From assembly GCF_048773025.1 (NCBI RefSeq), contig NC_133575.1, forward strand, positions 69,966,537 to 70,030,536: DNA of 64,000 nt, written 5' to 3'. The position numbers and the translations under genes are program-made. Source of the DNA: Camelus bactrianus (taxonomy: Eukaryota > Chordata > Mammalia > Artiodactyla > Camelidae). This document shows, piece by piece, positions 22,771 to 35,297 of the stretch (the first letter of the stretch is position 1; each line of letters starts with the position of its first letter). The notes beneath the pieces are model-generated. The model had not been told where the DNA came from. It worked only from the letters and a program-made list of their open reading frames with translations, and searched no databases.

Positions 22771-24069
22771 AATATATAGATATCATCAATGTTTTCTGCT
22801 CTAATTTGTATGAAAAACAAAGTTAAAACATTTTTTGATATGAAAAAAATGTATTTTCTCAAAAAGATCTGTTTCCTTGTTGAATATATAGTTTAATATT
22901 TTACTCATGTTTACCATTTCTATTAATGTAAAAGAAATTATTCTTAGTAACATATAACATTCATTTAGTAAATTACCTGTTTTGAAAAGTAACCAGAGTC
23001 TTAAGAATCTTGCTGTAAATAAATGAGCTCTACTGTCCTCACACATAGAAACATTCCAGCTCTACACAGTCTTTATGCCACAAAGAACCAATTTTCATTT
23101 GCAGTGTTAAATGTAGAGGTGAAAATTCTGTGTTACTACAGTCTCTGGGAAGGGGAGAAGAAGGGGAAAAACGATAGATGGAAAGATGGAAACAGAAAAT
23201 TTTCACTAACTTGTGAAGGTCTGGGAAAAAGTAACCTAGTTTTTTGTTTTGATTTGTTTTTGTTGGGGTGGCAGGGTTTGGTTCTGAACAGACACTATGA
23301 TCATCCGACTTCTGGGGAGAGGGCAAGTTGACCCAAGCTTGAAAGACTGTAGTTGAAATTTATCAGCATAGCACTGAATAGTTCAAAGGCTTGAAGTGGA
23401 GAGCAAATAACAATGACTCAGGGTGAGAGAAAGATGCCGTATAACAAGCCAGCTTAGATCACAATTGTAAAGTGGCAGTTTCTCAAGCAGTAAAACGATC
23501 CACAAAGGCTGGAAATGTTTGATGTTTAGGTCTTTACTACCGTTGAATTTTGATTTCACCTGCAGTTGCTTTTGACTGTGTCATAATATTGGCTTGGTTT
23601 TGGAAAAGCATTTTAATATTGTGTTTATGAGGAAGTGGGTTTTTAAAAGAACAAACAACAGGTAAAGCTTTGCTTTGCCTTTTAGTTTTAGCAAACTTAT
23701 TACAAAGAATTGCAATGAATTATGCCATAATTAAATTAATCTTAATGAAGTATAAGTGAGAGCATGCTCTCTATCACTGATAGTTAGAAATTAAAATGGA
23801 TACACAAAGTTTACAAATTGCTGACATTAATTAAGAGCTTAAATTTTGGTATCTAGCAAATATTGGTATCTATCACTTGATTTTTATATTGTAGTTTTAT
23901 ATTTTTCTTATTGCAATTTATTATTTTATGTGGCTATATATATTTAGCTCGTATATATGGCTCATTGAATCAATTAATCCATTTCCCAATGTAAAGATTC
24001 ATGATGTTTATGCATTTCTTATTCAGTCTCATCAAATTTGATTGTGAGAAATTATGTAGCAATAAATAA
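22771..24069. other. Unassigned stretch
   Basis: No recognised gene or repeat. Two overlapping open frames at 23023-23331 (+) and 23039-23326 (-), about 100 codons each, show no family feature and sit in non-repeat DNA; I do not call them. Confidence 0.35.
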
Positions 24070-24265
24070 ATGTAAGAAAGAGAAGAGTTTGGAGCCAGGC
24101 AGACCTGGTGCTTTGTATCTCTATTCCACCATTTAATTAAGTCAACCGTGGACAGTTGAATTAAGTATTGGTAATTGGGTTCCTCAACCATTAAAATGAA
24201 GGTGACAATACAACATAGAAAGGTTGTACTTAATATTAAATAATATATGTAAATTACCTGGACAT
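24070..24265 (+). repeat. MIR fragment
   Basis: MIR-like order: 'tttggagccaggcagacctgg', then 'aattgggttcctcaac', then 'aaaatgaaggtgacaat'. Diverged. Confidence 0.5.
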
Positions 24266-24904
24266 GTGATGTAGTCAGAATGATCTATATCTCCCTTCTT
24301 TACATGTCCTTCTTCTTTCTTCCATCCCTGCTTCTCACTCAGGGGAATATGGCACCATATTCATATACTTTTTATGAGTCCTTAAAGAAGTTATATTGAT
24401 ACTGTACATGTGTCCACCCATCTAAAACATCAGAATCCAAGCTTTAAACAACAATTTTAGGAAACCCTGTGTAACTTTTTCAGTAACATTTCATTTTCAT
24501 TCTCCACCAAACATTGATCTCTCTGGGGCTTCCTAATTTTAGATAAAATTTCAGTTGATAGTGTATAACAAATAGATATTTGCATAAAGGTCAAGTTTAG
24601 AGATTTGGATTTGGAATGAAAGCATAACCTTGAGCATATAACCTGCTTTTGTCAACTCTCTAACGTACGCTTCATGGAAGATATCTGTGACTGAAACAAT
24701 TAGTTGTCCATGATGAAATTTATTCTATTCTCTGAGGTTTACTGACTAGCATTATTCATTTAGTCAAATGATCCATGCCTTGTATGCAATCTTTCTTAAG
24801 ATTGATGGACAAGGTTGTAAAAAATATGCTGAATTTTCATGGTATTTGTGTGATTTGAAGTAAATTCTGGCTGTTCTTTTTGTCGTCATTGTATTTGCAT
24901 GTGT
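24266..24904. other. Unassigned stretch
   Basis: Nothing coding or repetitive recognised. Confidence 0.35.
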
Positions 24905-25625
24905 TTCCTTTTTAAAAATAGCTTTATTGAGATACCATTCACAAATCATATAGTGCACCTATTTAAAGTGTACAGTATTTTTTGATATATTAACAGATAT
25001 ATGCAACCATCACCACAGTCAATTTTCAAACAGTTTCACTGTCTCAAAAAGCTACACTATAGCTGTCAACCCCATACCCATCTCCCCACGGTCTCCTCCC
25101 AAGTTCTCAGCAACAAATCTTTTATAGATTTGTCTTTTCTGGGTTTCATATAAGTGGATTCATATAATGTGTAGTCTTTTGTGACTAATTTTTTCATTTA
25201 ACATAATGTTTTCAAGGTTTATCCATGTAGCATCTAACAATATTTCATTCCTTTTTGAGGACAAATGACATTCTATTTTTTGGGTATACAATATTTATTC
25301 ATCCATTCATCAGTTGATGGGCTTTTGAGTTATTTCCACACTTCGCCTATTGTGAATATTTGTGTATAAGTTTTTGGGTGGGCACATATTTTTAATTTTG
25401 GAGTATATACCTAGGAGTGGAATTGCTAAGTAATATGGTAACTCTATGTTTAATCATTTGAGGAACTCCCAGATAATTTTCCAAAATATCTGCACCATTT
25501 TACACCCCTACCAATAGTGCATGAGGGCTCTGATTTGTATGCATCCTCATCAACACTTGTTCTTATCTGACTTTTTGATTCTAACTATCCTAGTGGGTAT
25601 GAAGTGGTATCTTATTGTGATTTCT
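24905..25625 (-). mobile_element. Old LINE-1 3' end, antisense
   Basis: Antisense L1M-type 3' UTR and end of ORF2: 'agctttattgagatacc', 'catcaccacagtcaatttt', 'tggattcatataatgtg', 'ttcatcagttgatgggc', 'gagtggaattgctaag'. Directly followed by another copy of the same region. Confidence 0.8.
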
Positions 25626-26470
25626 TTCTCAATCTTTTATCTTTTTGAGGTGAAATTCACATAACATAAAATTAGCCTTTTTAATGTACAATTCAGTGGC
25701 ATTTACAACCTTTACAATGTTGTGCAGCCATCACCTCTATTTAGTTCTGGAGTGTTTTTATCATCCCCACAGGAGATACCATACTCATTAAGCAGTCGTT
25801 CCTCATTCCCTCACTTTCCTTAGCTCCTAGCAATCACTAGTCTGCTATCTCTAAGGATTTATCTATTCTGAATATTTTATATAAATTGAGTATCATAATA
25901 TGTGGCCTTTTGAGTCTGGCTTCTTTCACTTAGCATAACATTTTCAGAGTTCATCCATGTTGTAGCATGTATCAGTACTTCAATCCCCTTTACGTGGCTA
26001 CATAATACTACATTGTATGGATATACCACTTTTTGTTTATGCATTCATCAGTTGGTGGATATTCAGGTTATTTCCACCTTTTGGTTATAGTGAGTAGTGG
26101 TGCTATTTGAAAAAGCTTCTATGAACATATAAAAGTATTTTTTGACTGTGTCTTTTAATTCCTTTGGGGTGTATATCTAGGAATGAAAGTGCTCCATCAT
26201 ATACTAAAATCTATGTTGAACTCTTAGAGGGATCACTAAACTACTTCCCACAGCAGCTGCACTATTTTACATTCCCACCAGGTATAAAGAAGAGTTTCTT
26301 TTATTTTTTTAATATATCAATGTTAGTGGATGTGAGTGATAGATACCTCATTGTTGTTTTGATTTGGACTTTCTTAATGACTAATGATTAGTACTTTTCA
26401 TGTGCTTGTTCGTCATTTGTATATTTACTTTGGGAAACATTACTCAAGTCTTTTGTCTATACTTCAAGTA
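25626..26470 (-). mobile_element. Old LINE-1 3' end, antisense (second copy)
   Basis: Starts again with an L1M 3' UTR ('aggtgaaattcacataaca', 'tgtgcagccatcacct') and runs to the end of ORF2 ('tcatcagttggtggat', 'atctaggaatgaaagtg'). Two copies of the same region in the same orientation, head to tail, are two separate insertions or a duplication. Confidence 0.75.
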
Positions 26471-26479
26471 TTTTCTTTG

Positions 26480-26815
26480 TCTTTTAGTTCTTTTCACCTA
26501 AGTAAACAAATATGTATGCATATAGTGTGTTCATAATATTCCTTATTATCCTTTTACTGTCCGTACAACCAGTAGTGATGGACTCTCTTTCAGTATTAAT
26601 AATTTCTGGGGGTTTTTTTTCTTGGTTAGCCTGGCTAGAGGTTTGTCGGTTTTATTGATGTTTTAAAGAACCATCTTTTGGATTTTTTTACCTTCTCTAT
26701 TCATTTATGATTTACAGTTTCATTTATTTTTCTAAAATTTTTAATATTTCTTTTTTTCTACTTATTTTGGATTTAATTTGTCTTTATTCTACTTTCCTAA
26801 TATGAAAGATTAATT
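26480..26815 (-). mobile_element. Old LINE-1 fragment, antisense ORF2 (reverse transcriptase side)
   Basis: The block 'cctggctagaggtttgtcggttttattgatg' followed by 'aaagaaccatcttttgg' is the antisense of the L1 ORF2 palm/thumb region. Fragmentary. Confidence 0.6.
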
Positions 26816-26817
26816 CT

Positions 26818-28545
26818 TTTTTCTAGCTTATTTAAGATATAGTTGACATATACCATTGTGTAAGTTTTGGGTGTACAAAACTTGTCATCATTAAAAAACC
26901 CACAAATGATAAATGCTGGAGAGGGTATGGAGAAAAGAGAACCTTCTGCACTGTTGGTGGAAATGTAGTTTGGTGCAGCCATTATGGAAAACAGTATGGA
27001 GATTCCTTTAAAAACTGAAAATAGACTTACCCTATGATCCAGCAGTCCCATTCCTAGGCATATATTCAGAGGAAACTCTAATTTGAAAGGATATGTGCAC
27101 TCCAATGTTCATAGCAGCACTATTTACAATAGCTCAGGACATGGAAGCAACCTAAATATCCATTGACAATGTGATGATATGATACACGTATGTATTGTGA
27201 AATGATTACCACAGTAAGGTTAGTTAACACCTCCATTTACTCACATAAGTACCATTTATTTTTTGTGGTGAGAACATTTAAGATTTACTCTCTTAACAGC
27301 TTTAAGGTATATAATATAGTATTAACTATAGTCACCATGCTGTACATTATATTCACAGAACTTATTCATTTTATAACTGGATATTTGTGAGCTATGACTG
27401 ACATCTCCCTATTTCACCCACTCCACAGTCCCTGGCAACCACCATTCTGCTCTGTTTCTGTGAACTCAACATTTTTAGATTCCACATATAAGTGATATCA
27501 TATAGTATATGTCTTTCTCTGTTTGGCATATTTCACTTAGCATAATGCCAATCAAGGTTCATCAGTGTTGTCAGAAATGGCAGGTTTCCTCCTCGTGGCT
27601 GACTAATATTCATATATATATCTATACATATGTATTCCACATTTTCTTTATTCATTCATCAATAAATGGACAGAAAGTTATTTCCATATCTTCTCAATTG
27701 TAAATAATGCTGCAATGAGCATAGAAGTGCAGATATCTCCTTGACACCTGATTTCACTTCATTTGGATGCATTACCAAGAAGTGGGATTGTTAGATTGTA
27801 TGGTAGTTCTATTTTTAATTTTTTGAAAAACTTGAGATATTTTTCGTAGTGATTGTAACAATTTATAATCCCATCAGCAGTGCACAAGTGATCCTTTTTC
27901 TCAATATCTTTGACAATACTTGTTTTCTCTTGTCTTTTTGATAATAACAATTCCGAAAGGTGTGAGGTGATACGTCTTTGTGATTTTGATTTTCATTTTC
28001 CTGGTGCTAAGTGATGTTGAGCATCTTTTCATGTACTTGTTGGCCATTTGTATGTCTTATTTGGGAAAATATCTATCAGTTCCTCTGCCCATTTTTAAAT
28101 TGGATTATTGTTTTTTTGCTGTTGAGTTTTATGGGTTCCTTATATATTTTAGATATTAATCCCCTTAGATATTAACCCCCTTATCAGATGTGTGGTTTGC
28201 AAATGCTTTCTTCTATCCCATAGGTTACCTTTTCATTTTGATGATTGTTCCTTTTCCTGTGAAGTTTTTAGTTCGATGTAGTCCCACTTATTTGTTTTTC
28301 CTTTTGTAATTTATGCTTTGATGTCATTCCAAAAATCATTGCCAAGACCAATGTCAAGGAGCTTTTTGCATGTTTTCTTCTATGAATTTTATGGTTTCAG
28401 ACTTACTTTGAAGTCTTTAATTCATTTTGAGTTGATTTTTGTGAATGTTGTAAGATAGGGGTCCAATTTCATTCTTGTTTCACCTGATTATCTAGTTTTT
28501 TCAACACAATTTATTGAAAAAACTATCCTTTCCGCATTGGGTACT
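26818..28545 (-). mobile_element. LINE-1 3' half, antisense, with an inserted L1 segment
   Basis: Antisense L1 from the extreme 3' end ('tttaagatatagttgaca', 'gtacaaaactt') through the 3' UTR ('gaaatgattaccacagtaagg', 'ctgtacattatattca') to mid ORF2 ('cccatttttaaattgg', 'ttcattttgagttgat', 'tttattgaaaaaact'). The 3' UTR is interrupted at 26886-27180 by L1 sequence in the opposite orientation. Confidence 0.85.
26886..27180 (+). mobile_element. Internal LINE-1 ORF2 segment lying inverted in another L1's 3' UTR
   Basis: Sense-strand L1 ORF2 end ('ctggagagggtatggagaaaa', 'ggtgcagccattatgg', 'ccaatgttcatagcagcac'), about 290 bp, surrounded on both sides by antisense L1 3' UTR. It lacks the L1 3' end and any A-tail, so it is not a normal retrotransposition product. 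Confidence 0.75.
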
Positions 28546-28690
28546 GCTGCCTGGGCTCTGTGGTTTGGTGGGCCTGATGGCTGGGCTCTGAGTTCAAGCA
28601 GGGCCTCCCTGACCAGACAGGATGCAGACTGTTCCTCATGTTCAGATGGGAACACTAGCTGGATTCTGCAGTCACCTTCAACCAATTTGA
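28546..28690. other. GC-richer patch of unknown origin between two L1 pieces
   Basis: Contains repeated 'tgctggg/tgggctctg' words ('ctgggctctgtggtt', 'ctgggctctgagttc'). It may be part of an L1 5' UTR or another repeat, but I could not place it. The 65-codon frame at 28488-28685 (-) spans its edge. Confidence 0.4.
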
Positions 28691-29020
28691 CAGACTTTTA
28701 CCTAGACTGACAAAGAAAAGAGGGAAAACTTAAATTACTAGAATCAGAAATGAAACAGGGGAAATTACTACTGACCTTATAGAAATAAAAACATAGTTTA
28801 AAGGAATACTATAAACAATTACGCCAGTTACTAGATAATTTAGATGAAATGAACACACTCCTAGAAAAAAACTACTGAAACTGACAGAAGAAATAGACAA
28901 AATGAATAGACCTACAGCAAATAAGGAGACTAAATTTTTAATAATAATGATAATAATAGTAAACTACCTACAAGGAAAAACCCAGGACAAGATGGCTTCA
29001 ACAATGTCCTTGGGACAATT
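28691..29020 (+). mobile_element. LINE-1 ORF2 segment, sense (N-terminal reverse transcriptase side)
   Basis: Sense L1 ORF2: 'agactgacaaagaaaagag', 'actagaatcagaaatgaaac', 'gaccttatagaaataaaa', 'aaacccaggacaagatgg'. Opposite orientation to the L1 at 26818-28545. It may be that element's inverted 5' part. Confidence 0.75.
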
Positions 29021-29404
29021 TCCTGAGACTTAAAATGGTCGTTTTTGTTTGTTTATTTGTTTTAATAATTTTTAGCAGTTTTTCATAGAGGTGGATCCAT
29101 GCAGCTCATGTTACTGTCATGCTGAAAGTTCCTCAATTCCTGCTACTCTTGGATATTTTTAAATCTAGCATAAGTATAAACATCTTTTAAAATATAATTA
29201 ACTGAAAAGTTTGTAAAATCATTCAGTTTTTAGATATTAAGTGCCATAATTGCTAATTTACTATGAAGTAATTGAGAACCGGAAGAAAGTTTATGTGTCC
29301 TTCCTTTACCTGTGAAATAGCTTATGATCTTTTTTAAGAAGCAAGAACTATGAAAGATATAAAATGGTTAGATAATAATAAAATGTCTGAAAATGATTTC
29401 AACT
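29021..29404. other. Unassigned stretch
   Basis: No recognised gene or repeat. Confidence 0.35.
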
Positions 29405-29693
29405 GAATGGTATAGGTAGGAGTTTCCCAACTGTATTCTGGAAAACTTTATTAGAATTTCAGAGAAAAATGTGTCTGTGCTCAAACAAATTAGGAAAATG
29501 CTGCTTATTATAATACCTCTTAGACATTTGCAATGTATGTTTGCATATTTAATATTCCAGTAAGTGTTCCAATAAAGAGTCCTTTTAAATTTTGTTTTAC
29601 CCAGTGTTTCCTATTCAAACATTGAAAACACCCCAACTAAGAATATTTAACCGAGTACTTATGGGACACAGTTTAAGAAATGCTAATGTAGAT
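29405..29693. repeat. Possible hAT-Charlie-type DNA transposon relic
   Basis: The ends look like diverged inverted repeats ('aggagtttcccaactgtattctgg' on the left; 'gggacacagtttaagaaatgct' on the right), as in hAT MITEs. Subfamily not assigned. Confidence 0.4.
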
Positions 29694-30489
29694 AAAAAGT
29701 GCTTGTTAAGAATTACTTTTCCATTCAAATTATATTATTTGTTATAACACATGATTCCCTGTAGGTCAACTTTAATCACTGTGGTTCACACATAAAATTT
29801 TAATTTCCTATTGTGTTAAAATAGACTGAAAGCCTATAAGATATACTCATTAACTCTGGACAAGTGGCAAGAATGTGATAGGTGGAATTTGTTTGATAAA
29901 ATAGATTGGGGAAGAAAAGATATTTGACCTACTTTGCAGCCTTTGGTAGTATATCAACTAACCTGAAATTAGATAAGGGATTAAAAGCAAAAAGTGGCTC
30001 TTGGGGGTAGTAATAGGAAACTTGTATTTAAGCACAGAAAGTCTAAGAAAAATAAACTCATTAAAGAGGTGTTGGATCAGAAACTAAGGGACTAACCTGG
30101 TCGTTGTTCATGTAGCTGTGGAGCAAAGAAAATAATTTTATTTCAAGCCCAAGGTGTATATACCTAGATACCGTAAGGGACCAGAGTGAGTCAGCTGACC
30201 AAGGTGTAAAGCAAAAAGAGACTTGAACTTGCCCACTTTTCTATAGTTTTCCAACTTCCTGATTTGTCATATGTATATACTAGTATGATATGTACAGAAA
30301 TTATAGAAAAGTGACTGACTTCACCTGAATAAAATTAAAGGGATATACCCATGAGCTCTAAGGAAAATGAAAGATTTTAGTCACATAACTTTTTATGGAT
30401 TAGCTTTCGAAACTGCTATGTGTTGGATATACTAGGCCATTAAATAGCTTGAGATCATATATAACATGCTTTCCTTCTCTATTGCTCTG
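29694..30489. other. Unassigned stretch
   Basis: No recognised gene or repeat. Confidence 0.35.
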
Positions 30490-30695
30490 TTTCCTTTAGC
30501 CAAATTATTTTACACTGATATATTTCCACTTATGCCTCTCTCAATAAGGATAATAACCACCTCATAGGATTATCATGATGGGTCATATATACAAAGGTAT
30601 ATAGATATGTACAAATGAAATCACTTACACAAGACACTTGGTATATATTTGGAGTTCAGTAAATGTTAGTTCCTATGCCCTCCTGCTCCTACATA
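30490..30695 (+). repeat. MIR fragment
   Basis: MIR 3' part: 'gcctctctcaataaggataataa', 'cctcataggattatcatga', 'gacacttggtatata', 'cagtaaatgttagttcc'. Confidence 0.5.
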
Positions 30696-30784
30696 CCTCA
30701 TTTTTAAATTCAGATGTGCCCCAGTAAAGAATTGGGTGGGATGATCACAGAGAAAGAAGACTTTTATGTATGCAACAGGTATAT

Positions 30785-30975
30785 CCTAGGTCACTACCTC
30801 TCAGACTTGAGCATGCATCAGAATCACTGGGAGGGCAAGTTTTAAAAAAAAATTGCTGGACCCAACTCCCAGAGTTTATGATTCAGTAGGTCTGGAGTGG
30901 AGCCCAAGAATTTTCATTTCTAACAAGTCCCTAGGTGATCTCCTTCTGGAGATAGTCAATATATTTTGAGCTCAC
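30785..30975 (-). mobile_element. MER20-like hAT-Charlie MITE
   Basis: The landmarks 'tctcagacttgagcatgcatcagaatcac', 'cccagagtttatgattcagtagg', 'ttctaacaagtccctaggtga' match MER20 in reverse. Short non-autonomous hAT element, ancient. Confidence 0.75.
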
Positions 30976-32164
30976 TACTGCATACACTTAGGAGACAGAA
31001 GACAGCATAAAATGGTAGAGGGCCAATGGTGTTGTTCTGAAATAAGAGAACACACAAAAAAGTCTGTTTTTTCTAACTCTTTTTTCTATACATTTTCTGT
31101 TTGATGATATATAAAGCTGTTCTTTCCTACCATAGGCGATTTTCCTAGGCATATTGTCCAGTTTTCTGCCTTCCTTATCTAAGTCTTGAATACTTTCTAA
31201 CACTTCATCTGTTATTCGATCTGTAGCATCTGGCAAACTGCTAGATAGTCAGATTGAACTTCACTTTTGGCATTCTTTGACTTCTTGATCTGCTTCAGGC
31301 ATATGGCCAAATAAGGCTATTATGCTTCATTTTGTTTAAAATACTGGTGACTTCTACAGTGAAATAAAACTACCATTTAATTTTACATCAGGGAATCAAC
31401 AGCTGTCTGAGAGTAGAAACTTACATTACAACTAATTGAAACCTAATTTGGTCCAGTGACCCAGAAAAGCAGCAGACGTAGGAGCCCACCACCAAGTCTC
31501 TGAACCATTTATTTCCCTGTATACTTGCAATGGCTGAAGAATTACTTAGTTAATGTCATATTCGTTTCTGAAGGATCTATCATCCAATGTGATTTACTAT
31601 TAAATCAGTGAGTCCAGTGTTTTGTGATTAGAAACACAATGCAGTAAGGGATAGAGGGTAACATAATCATAATAATGGTGAGAACAATATCTCATTTTTT
31701 AGCAGCACACTCACTAGTAAAAAAGATAAATAAAATAAGGCTATTTCTAGGCCAAATAAACAAACAAGAACACATAGACAATGGTCGTTACTGAAATCTA
31801 TGTATAGTATGTATTACCTCAGGAAAGCATTGTAAGAAAGAAGTTACTTCATATGCTGATATAGAAAAGACATTGTTATGTTTATCCACATGTAAACCTA
31901 TGTTTTCAAATTGTTTTACTAAGATTGTTAGCTTTATTTTTATTTTCACAACTATTACTGCTATTATTAATCTAATATGATGATTTTCTTTAGAAGCTCC
32001 AGCTCTTAAATATTTTAAACTTTTAAGACTGGTCTTTAGAGAACTTTTTTTTTTAAAGTCAAGGATGGAGTTTTTTCAGATTATCAAATGCATTGTCGAG
32101 GAACAAACTATTTCTGGAAAACCGTGAGAGGAAGTGCCATCAAGATAATTTGGAGTATAGACAA
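30976..32164. other. Unassigned stretch
   Basis: No supported gene. A minus-strand open frame at 30988-31236 (from a TTG) has fairly protein-like composition (core DEVLESIQDLDKEGRKL). I do not recognise it and see no start, splice or repeat context for it. Confidence 0.35.
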
Positions 32165-32450
32165 CTTTTTAAAAAGTATACTGGTATCTCTTAATTCCCT
32201 ACCCCTACCACCTTCCCTGTCCCCACTAGTAACCACTAGCTTGTTCTCTGTATTAGTGAGTCTGTTTCTTTTTTTTGTTATACTTACTAGTTTGTTGTAT
32301 TTTTTAGAGTCCACACATAAGTAATACCAGACAGTATTTGTCTTTCTCTGCCTGACTTATTTCGCTTAGCCTAATACTCTCGAAGTCCATCCATGTGGCT
32401 ACAAATGACAAAATTTCATTCTTTTCTATGGCTGAGTAGTATTCTGTTGT

Positions 32451-32497
<47 letters not shown>

Positions 32498-33976
32498 ACA
32501 TCTTCTTTACCCAGTCATCTGTTGATGGACAGTTAGGTTGCTTCCATATCTTGGCCATTGGAAATAATGCTACTATGAACATTGGGGTGCATGTATCTCT
32601 TCAAATTAGTGGGGGGGGGTGTTTTTTTTCTGGATATATACCCAGGAGTGGAATTACTGGGTCATATGTAGTTCAATTTTTGTTTTTTCTGAGAAACATC
32701 CAAACTGTGTTTTCCACAGTAGCTGCACCAAATTACATTTCCACCAACAGTGCACAAGGATTCCCTTTTCTACACATCCTCACCAATATTTGTTATTTGT
32801 GTTCTTTTTGATAATAGTCATTCTGACAGGTGTGAGGTGATAGCTCATTGTGGTTTTGATTTGTATTTCTCTGATGATTAGCCATGTTGAGCATCTTTTC
32901 ATGTACCTGTTGGCCATTTACATGTCCTCTTTGGAAAAATGTCTTTAGTTCTGCCCATTTTTTAATCGGGGTTTTTTTTTATATTGAGTTGTATGAGATG
33001 TTTATAAATGTTGGCTATTAACCCCTTATTGGTCATGTAATTTGCAAATATTTTCTCCCATTCAGTAGGTTGTCTTGTTGTTTTGTGGATGGTTTCCTTT
33101 GCTGTGCAAAAGCTTTTAAGTTTAATTAGGTCCCATGTGTTTATTTTTGCTTTTATTCCCTTTGCTTTTGGAGACAGATAAAAAAAAATTGCTGCAATTT
33201 ATGTCAAAGAATGTTCTCCCTATGTTTTCCTCTAGGAATCTTATGATTTCAGGTCTTACATTTAGGACTTTAATTCATTTTGAGTTTATTGTTGTATATG
33301 ATACTAGAATGTTCTAACTTCATTCTTTTACATGTAGCTGTCCCATTTTCCCAGCACCACTTATTGAAGAGACTGTCTTTTTTCCATTGTATATTCTTGA
33401 CTCTTTTGTCATAGATTAATTAACTCTAAGTGCCTGGGTTTATTTCTGTTTGTTTTCTCTTCTGATCCAATGATCTATGTGTGTTTTTGTGCCAGTACCA
33501 TAATGTTTTGATTACTGTAGCTTTGTAGTTTAGTCTGAAGTCAGGAAGCATGATTTCTCCAGCTCTGTTCTTCTTTCTCAAGATTCTTTAGGCTATTCAT
33601 GGTCTTTTGTGTTTCCATACAAATTTTTAAATTATTTGTTCTAGTTCTGTGGAAAATGCCATTGTTATTTTGATGAAGATTGCATTGAATCTGTATGTTG
33701 CCATGGTTAGTATGGTCATTTTAACAATATTAAGTCTTCCATTCATTTGTGTTGTTTTCAGTTTCTTTCATCAATGTTTTACAGTTTTCTGAGTATAGGT
33801 CTTTTACCTCTTTACATAAGTTTATTCCTAGATATTTTATTATTGGTATTTATATATTTTATTGTTGGTAAGTGGGATTGTTTCCTTAATTTCTCTTTCT
33901 GATAGTTCATCGTTAGTGTATACAATGCAGCAGATTTCTGTATATTAATTTTGTATCCTGCTATTTTACCAAATTC
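32165..33976 (-). mobile_element. LINE-1 3' third, antisense
   Basis: Antisense L1 from the 3' UTR ('ctagtaaccactagcttg') through the end of ORF2 ('tcatctgttgatggacag', 'gcaccaaattacatttcc', 'ctgttggccatttac', 'gcccattttttaatc', 'ctgcaatttatgtcaaag') to mid ORF2 ('ttcctagatattttatt'). It contains an AC microsatellite where L1 has its TATA/CACA stretch. The overlapping open frames here are L1 shadow frames. Confidence 0.88.
32453..32496 (+). repeat. (AC)22 microsatellite
   Basis: Uninterrupted AC dinucleotide run of about 44 bp inside the L1 ORF2 end. Likely length-polymorphic. Confidence 0.95.
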
Positions 33977-34320
33977 AGAGAACTACCATGTGATGCAGCA
34001 ATCCCACTTCTGGGTATATATTCAAAAAAACCAAAAACACTAACTGGAAAAGATACATGCACCTTAGTGTTCATAGCAGCACTATTTCCTGTGCACTCCA
34101 AGTCCATCCATGTTGCTGCATATGGCAAAATTCCTTTTTTATGGCTGAGTCATATTCCATTGTGTATATATAGACACCATGTCTTCTTGTACAAAATGGG
34201 GAATATAGCCAATATTTTATAATAACTATAAATTGAATAATTTTTACAAATTGTGAATCACCTATAACTGGACACCTATAACATGTAAAACTGTATATCA
34301 ATTATACTTCATCTAAGTGA
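33977..34320 (+). mobile_element. LINE-1 3' end with an internal inversion (plus, minus, plus)
   Basis: Three joined L1 pieces. 33977-34090 is sense ORF2 end ('actaccatgtgatgcagcaatcc', 'gttcatagcagcactattt'). 34091-34188 is antisense and comes from slightly downstream in L1 ('gtccatccatgttgctgcat', 'catattccattgtgtata'). 34189-34320 is sense 3' UTR ('ggggaatatagccaatatttt', 'atcaattatacttcat'). Order in L1 is kept but the middle piece is flipped. Confidence 0.75.
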
Positions 34321-35297
34321 TAAATTAAGCCACAGCCCTTCTTAGTGAAAGCTAGGGTTGATTTTGTAAGGCCAGTAAATGTTCTCAATCTGTAAAGAAA
34401 GAGTCAGATTTTCCTAATTGGATATTTGTAAATGATTTGTCAAACCTCTCACCCAATATTCTCTAGTAAAGAGGCATTGCACAAATTTTAGACTTTGCCT
34501 ATGCAAGTATACTTGAATTGAATAAGGCTTATAGTGATAGGTAGGGCTCATTTCTGACACATATCTTTATATGAGACTCTGTTCTGCAGAGCAGAAATGT
34601 GAAAAACACATCCTGTAACTTTGTCATTAAGACATCCAACCTTGAATAATTACACCAATGGAGTATTTTAGTTATATGTAATAGATGTATCCAATAACCA
34701 GTTTAATAACTTTTACAAATTGCTTCTCTAAAGAAACAGCCTTGTATACACCGATATTTGCAAGGAACAAAGGAGAATAATCATACTGTTTCCTTAATTT
34801 AGGCTGAGAAGAGATGACTAAAATAATTTCTAAAAACTTTTTAAACTAAACTATTATCCACTGAAGGTAACTTAAAAAAAAAGAGTATTACTTTGATGTC
34901 TTGGATTAAGTCAATGAAAAAGACATCACTACCCAGTGATATTTCTTTATGTATATGAGCCTTCATATTTCTCCTTTCTATGAGCTGACAGATTTCTACC
35001 ACATAAATTCCCTAAGAACTAAGATACTAACCATTGTGTTTGTGACTCATGAATTCTGTTTATGAATTTTGAAAGTATATTTCATAGTTTCTATTCATTA
35101 AATAGAGGATATACACTATGTGTTGAATTCACTCAAAAATTAATTCATAAAATATATATGCCATGTTATAGAAATGAAATATTTTGCAAGAAAGAAGTAA
35201 GTTTAATAATCCTTCAATTAAACTTAGTGATATATTTATCCTATTACCTGAACCTGAACTCAGTTAAAAAGAAAAAAAAGGCTCTTAATCTGATACA
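34321..35297. other. Unassigned stretch
   Basis: No gene or confident repeat. Open frame 35062-35394 (+) runs into the hAT relic and has no recognised content. Confidence 0.35.

Noticed and set aside
23023-23331. Overlapping frames of about 100 codons on both strands
   Set aside because: No recognisable motif; frames of this length arise by chance in 64 kb, and the two strands exclude each other.
32304-32840. Frames of 70-120 codons on both strands around the AC repeat
   Set aside because: They translate L1 ORF2-end sequence and the AC microsatellite (His-Thr and Cys-Val runs).
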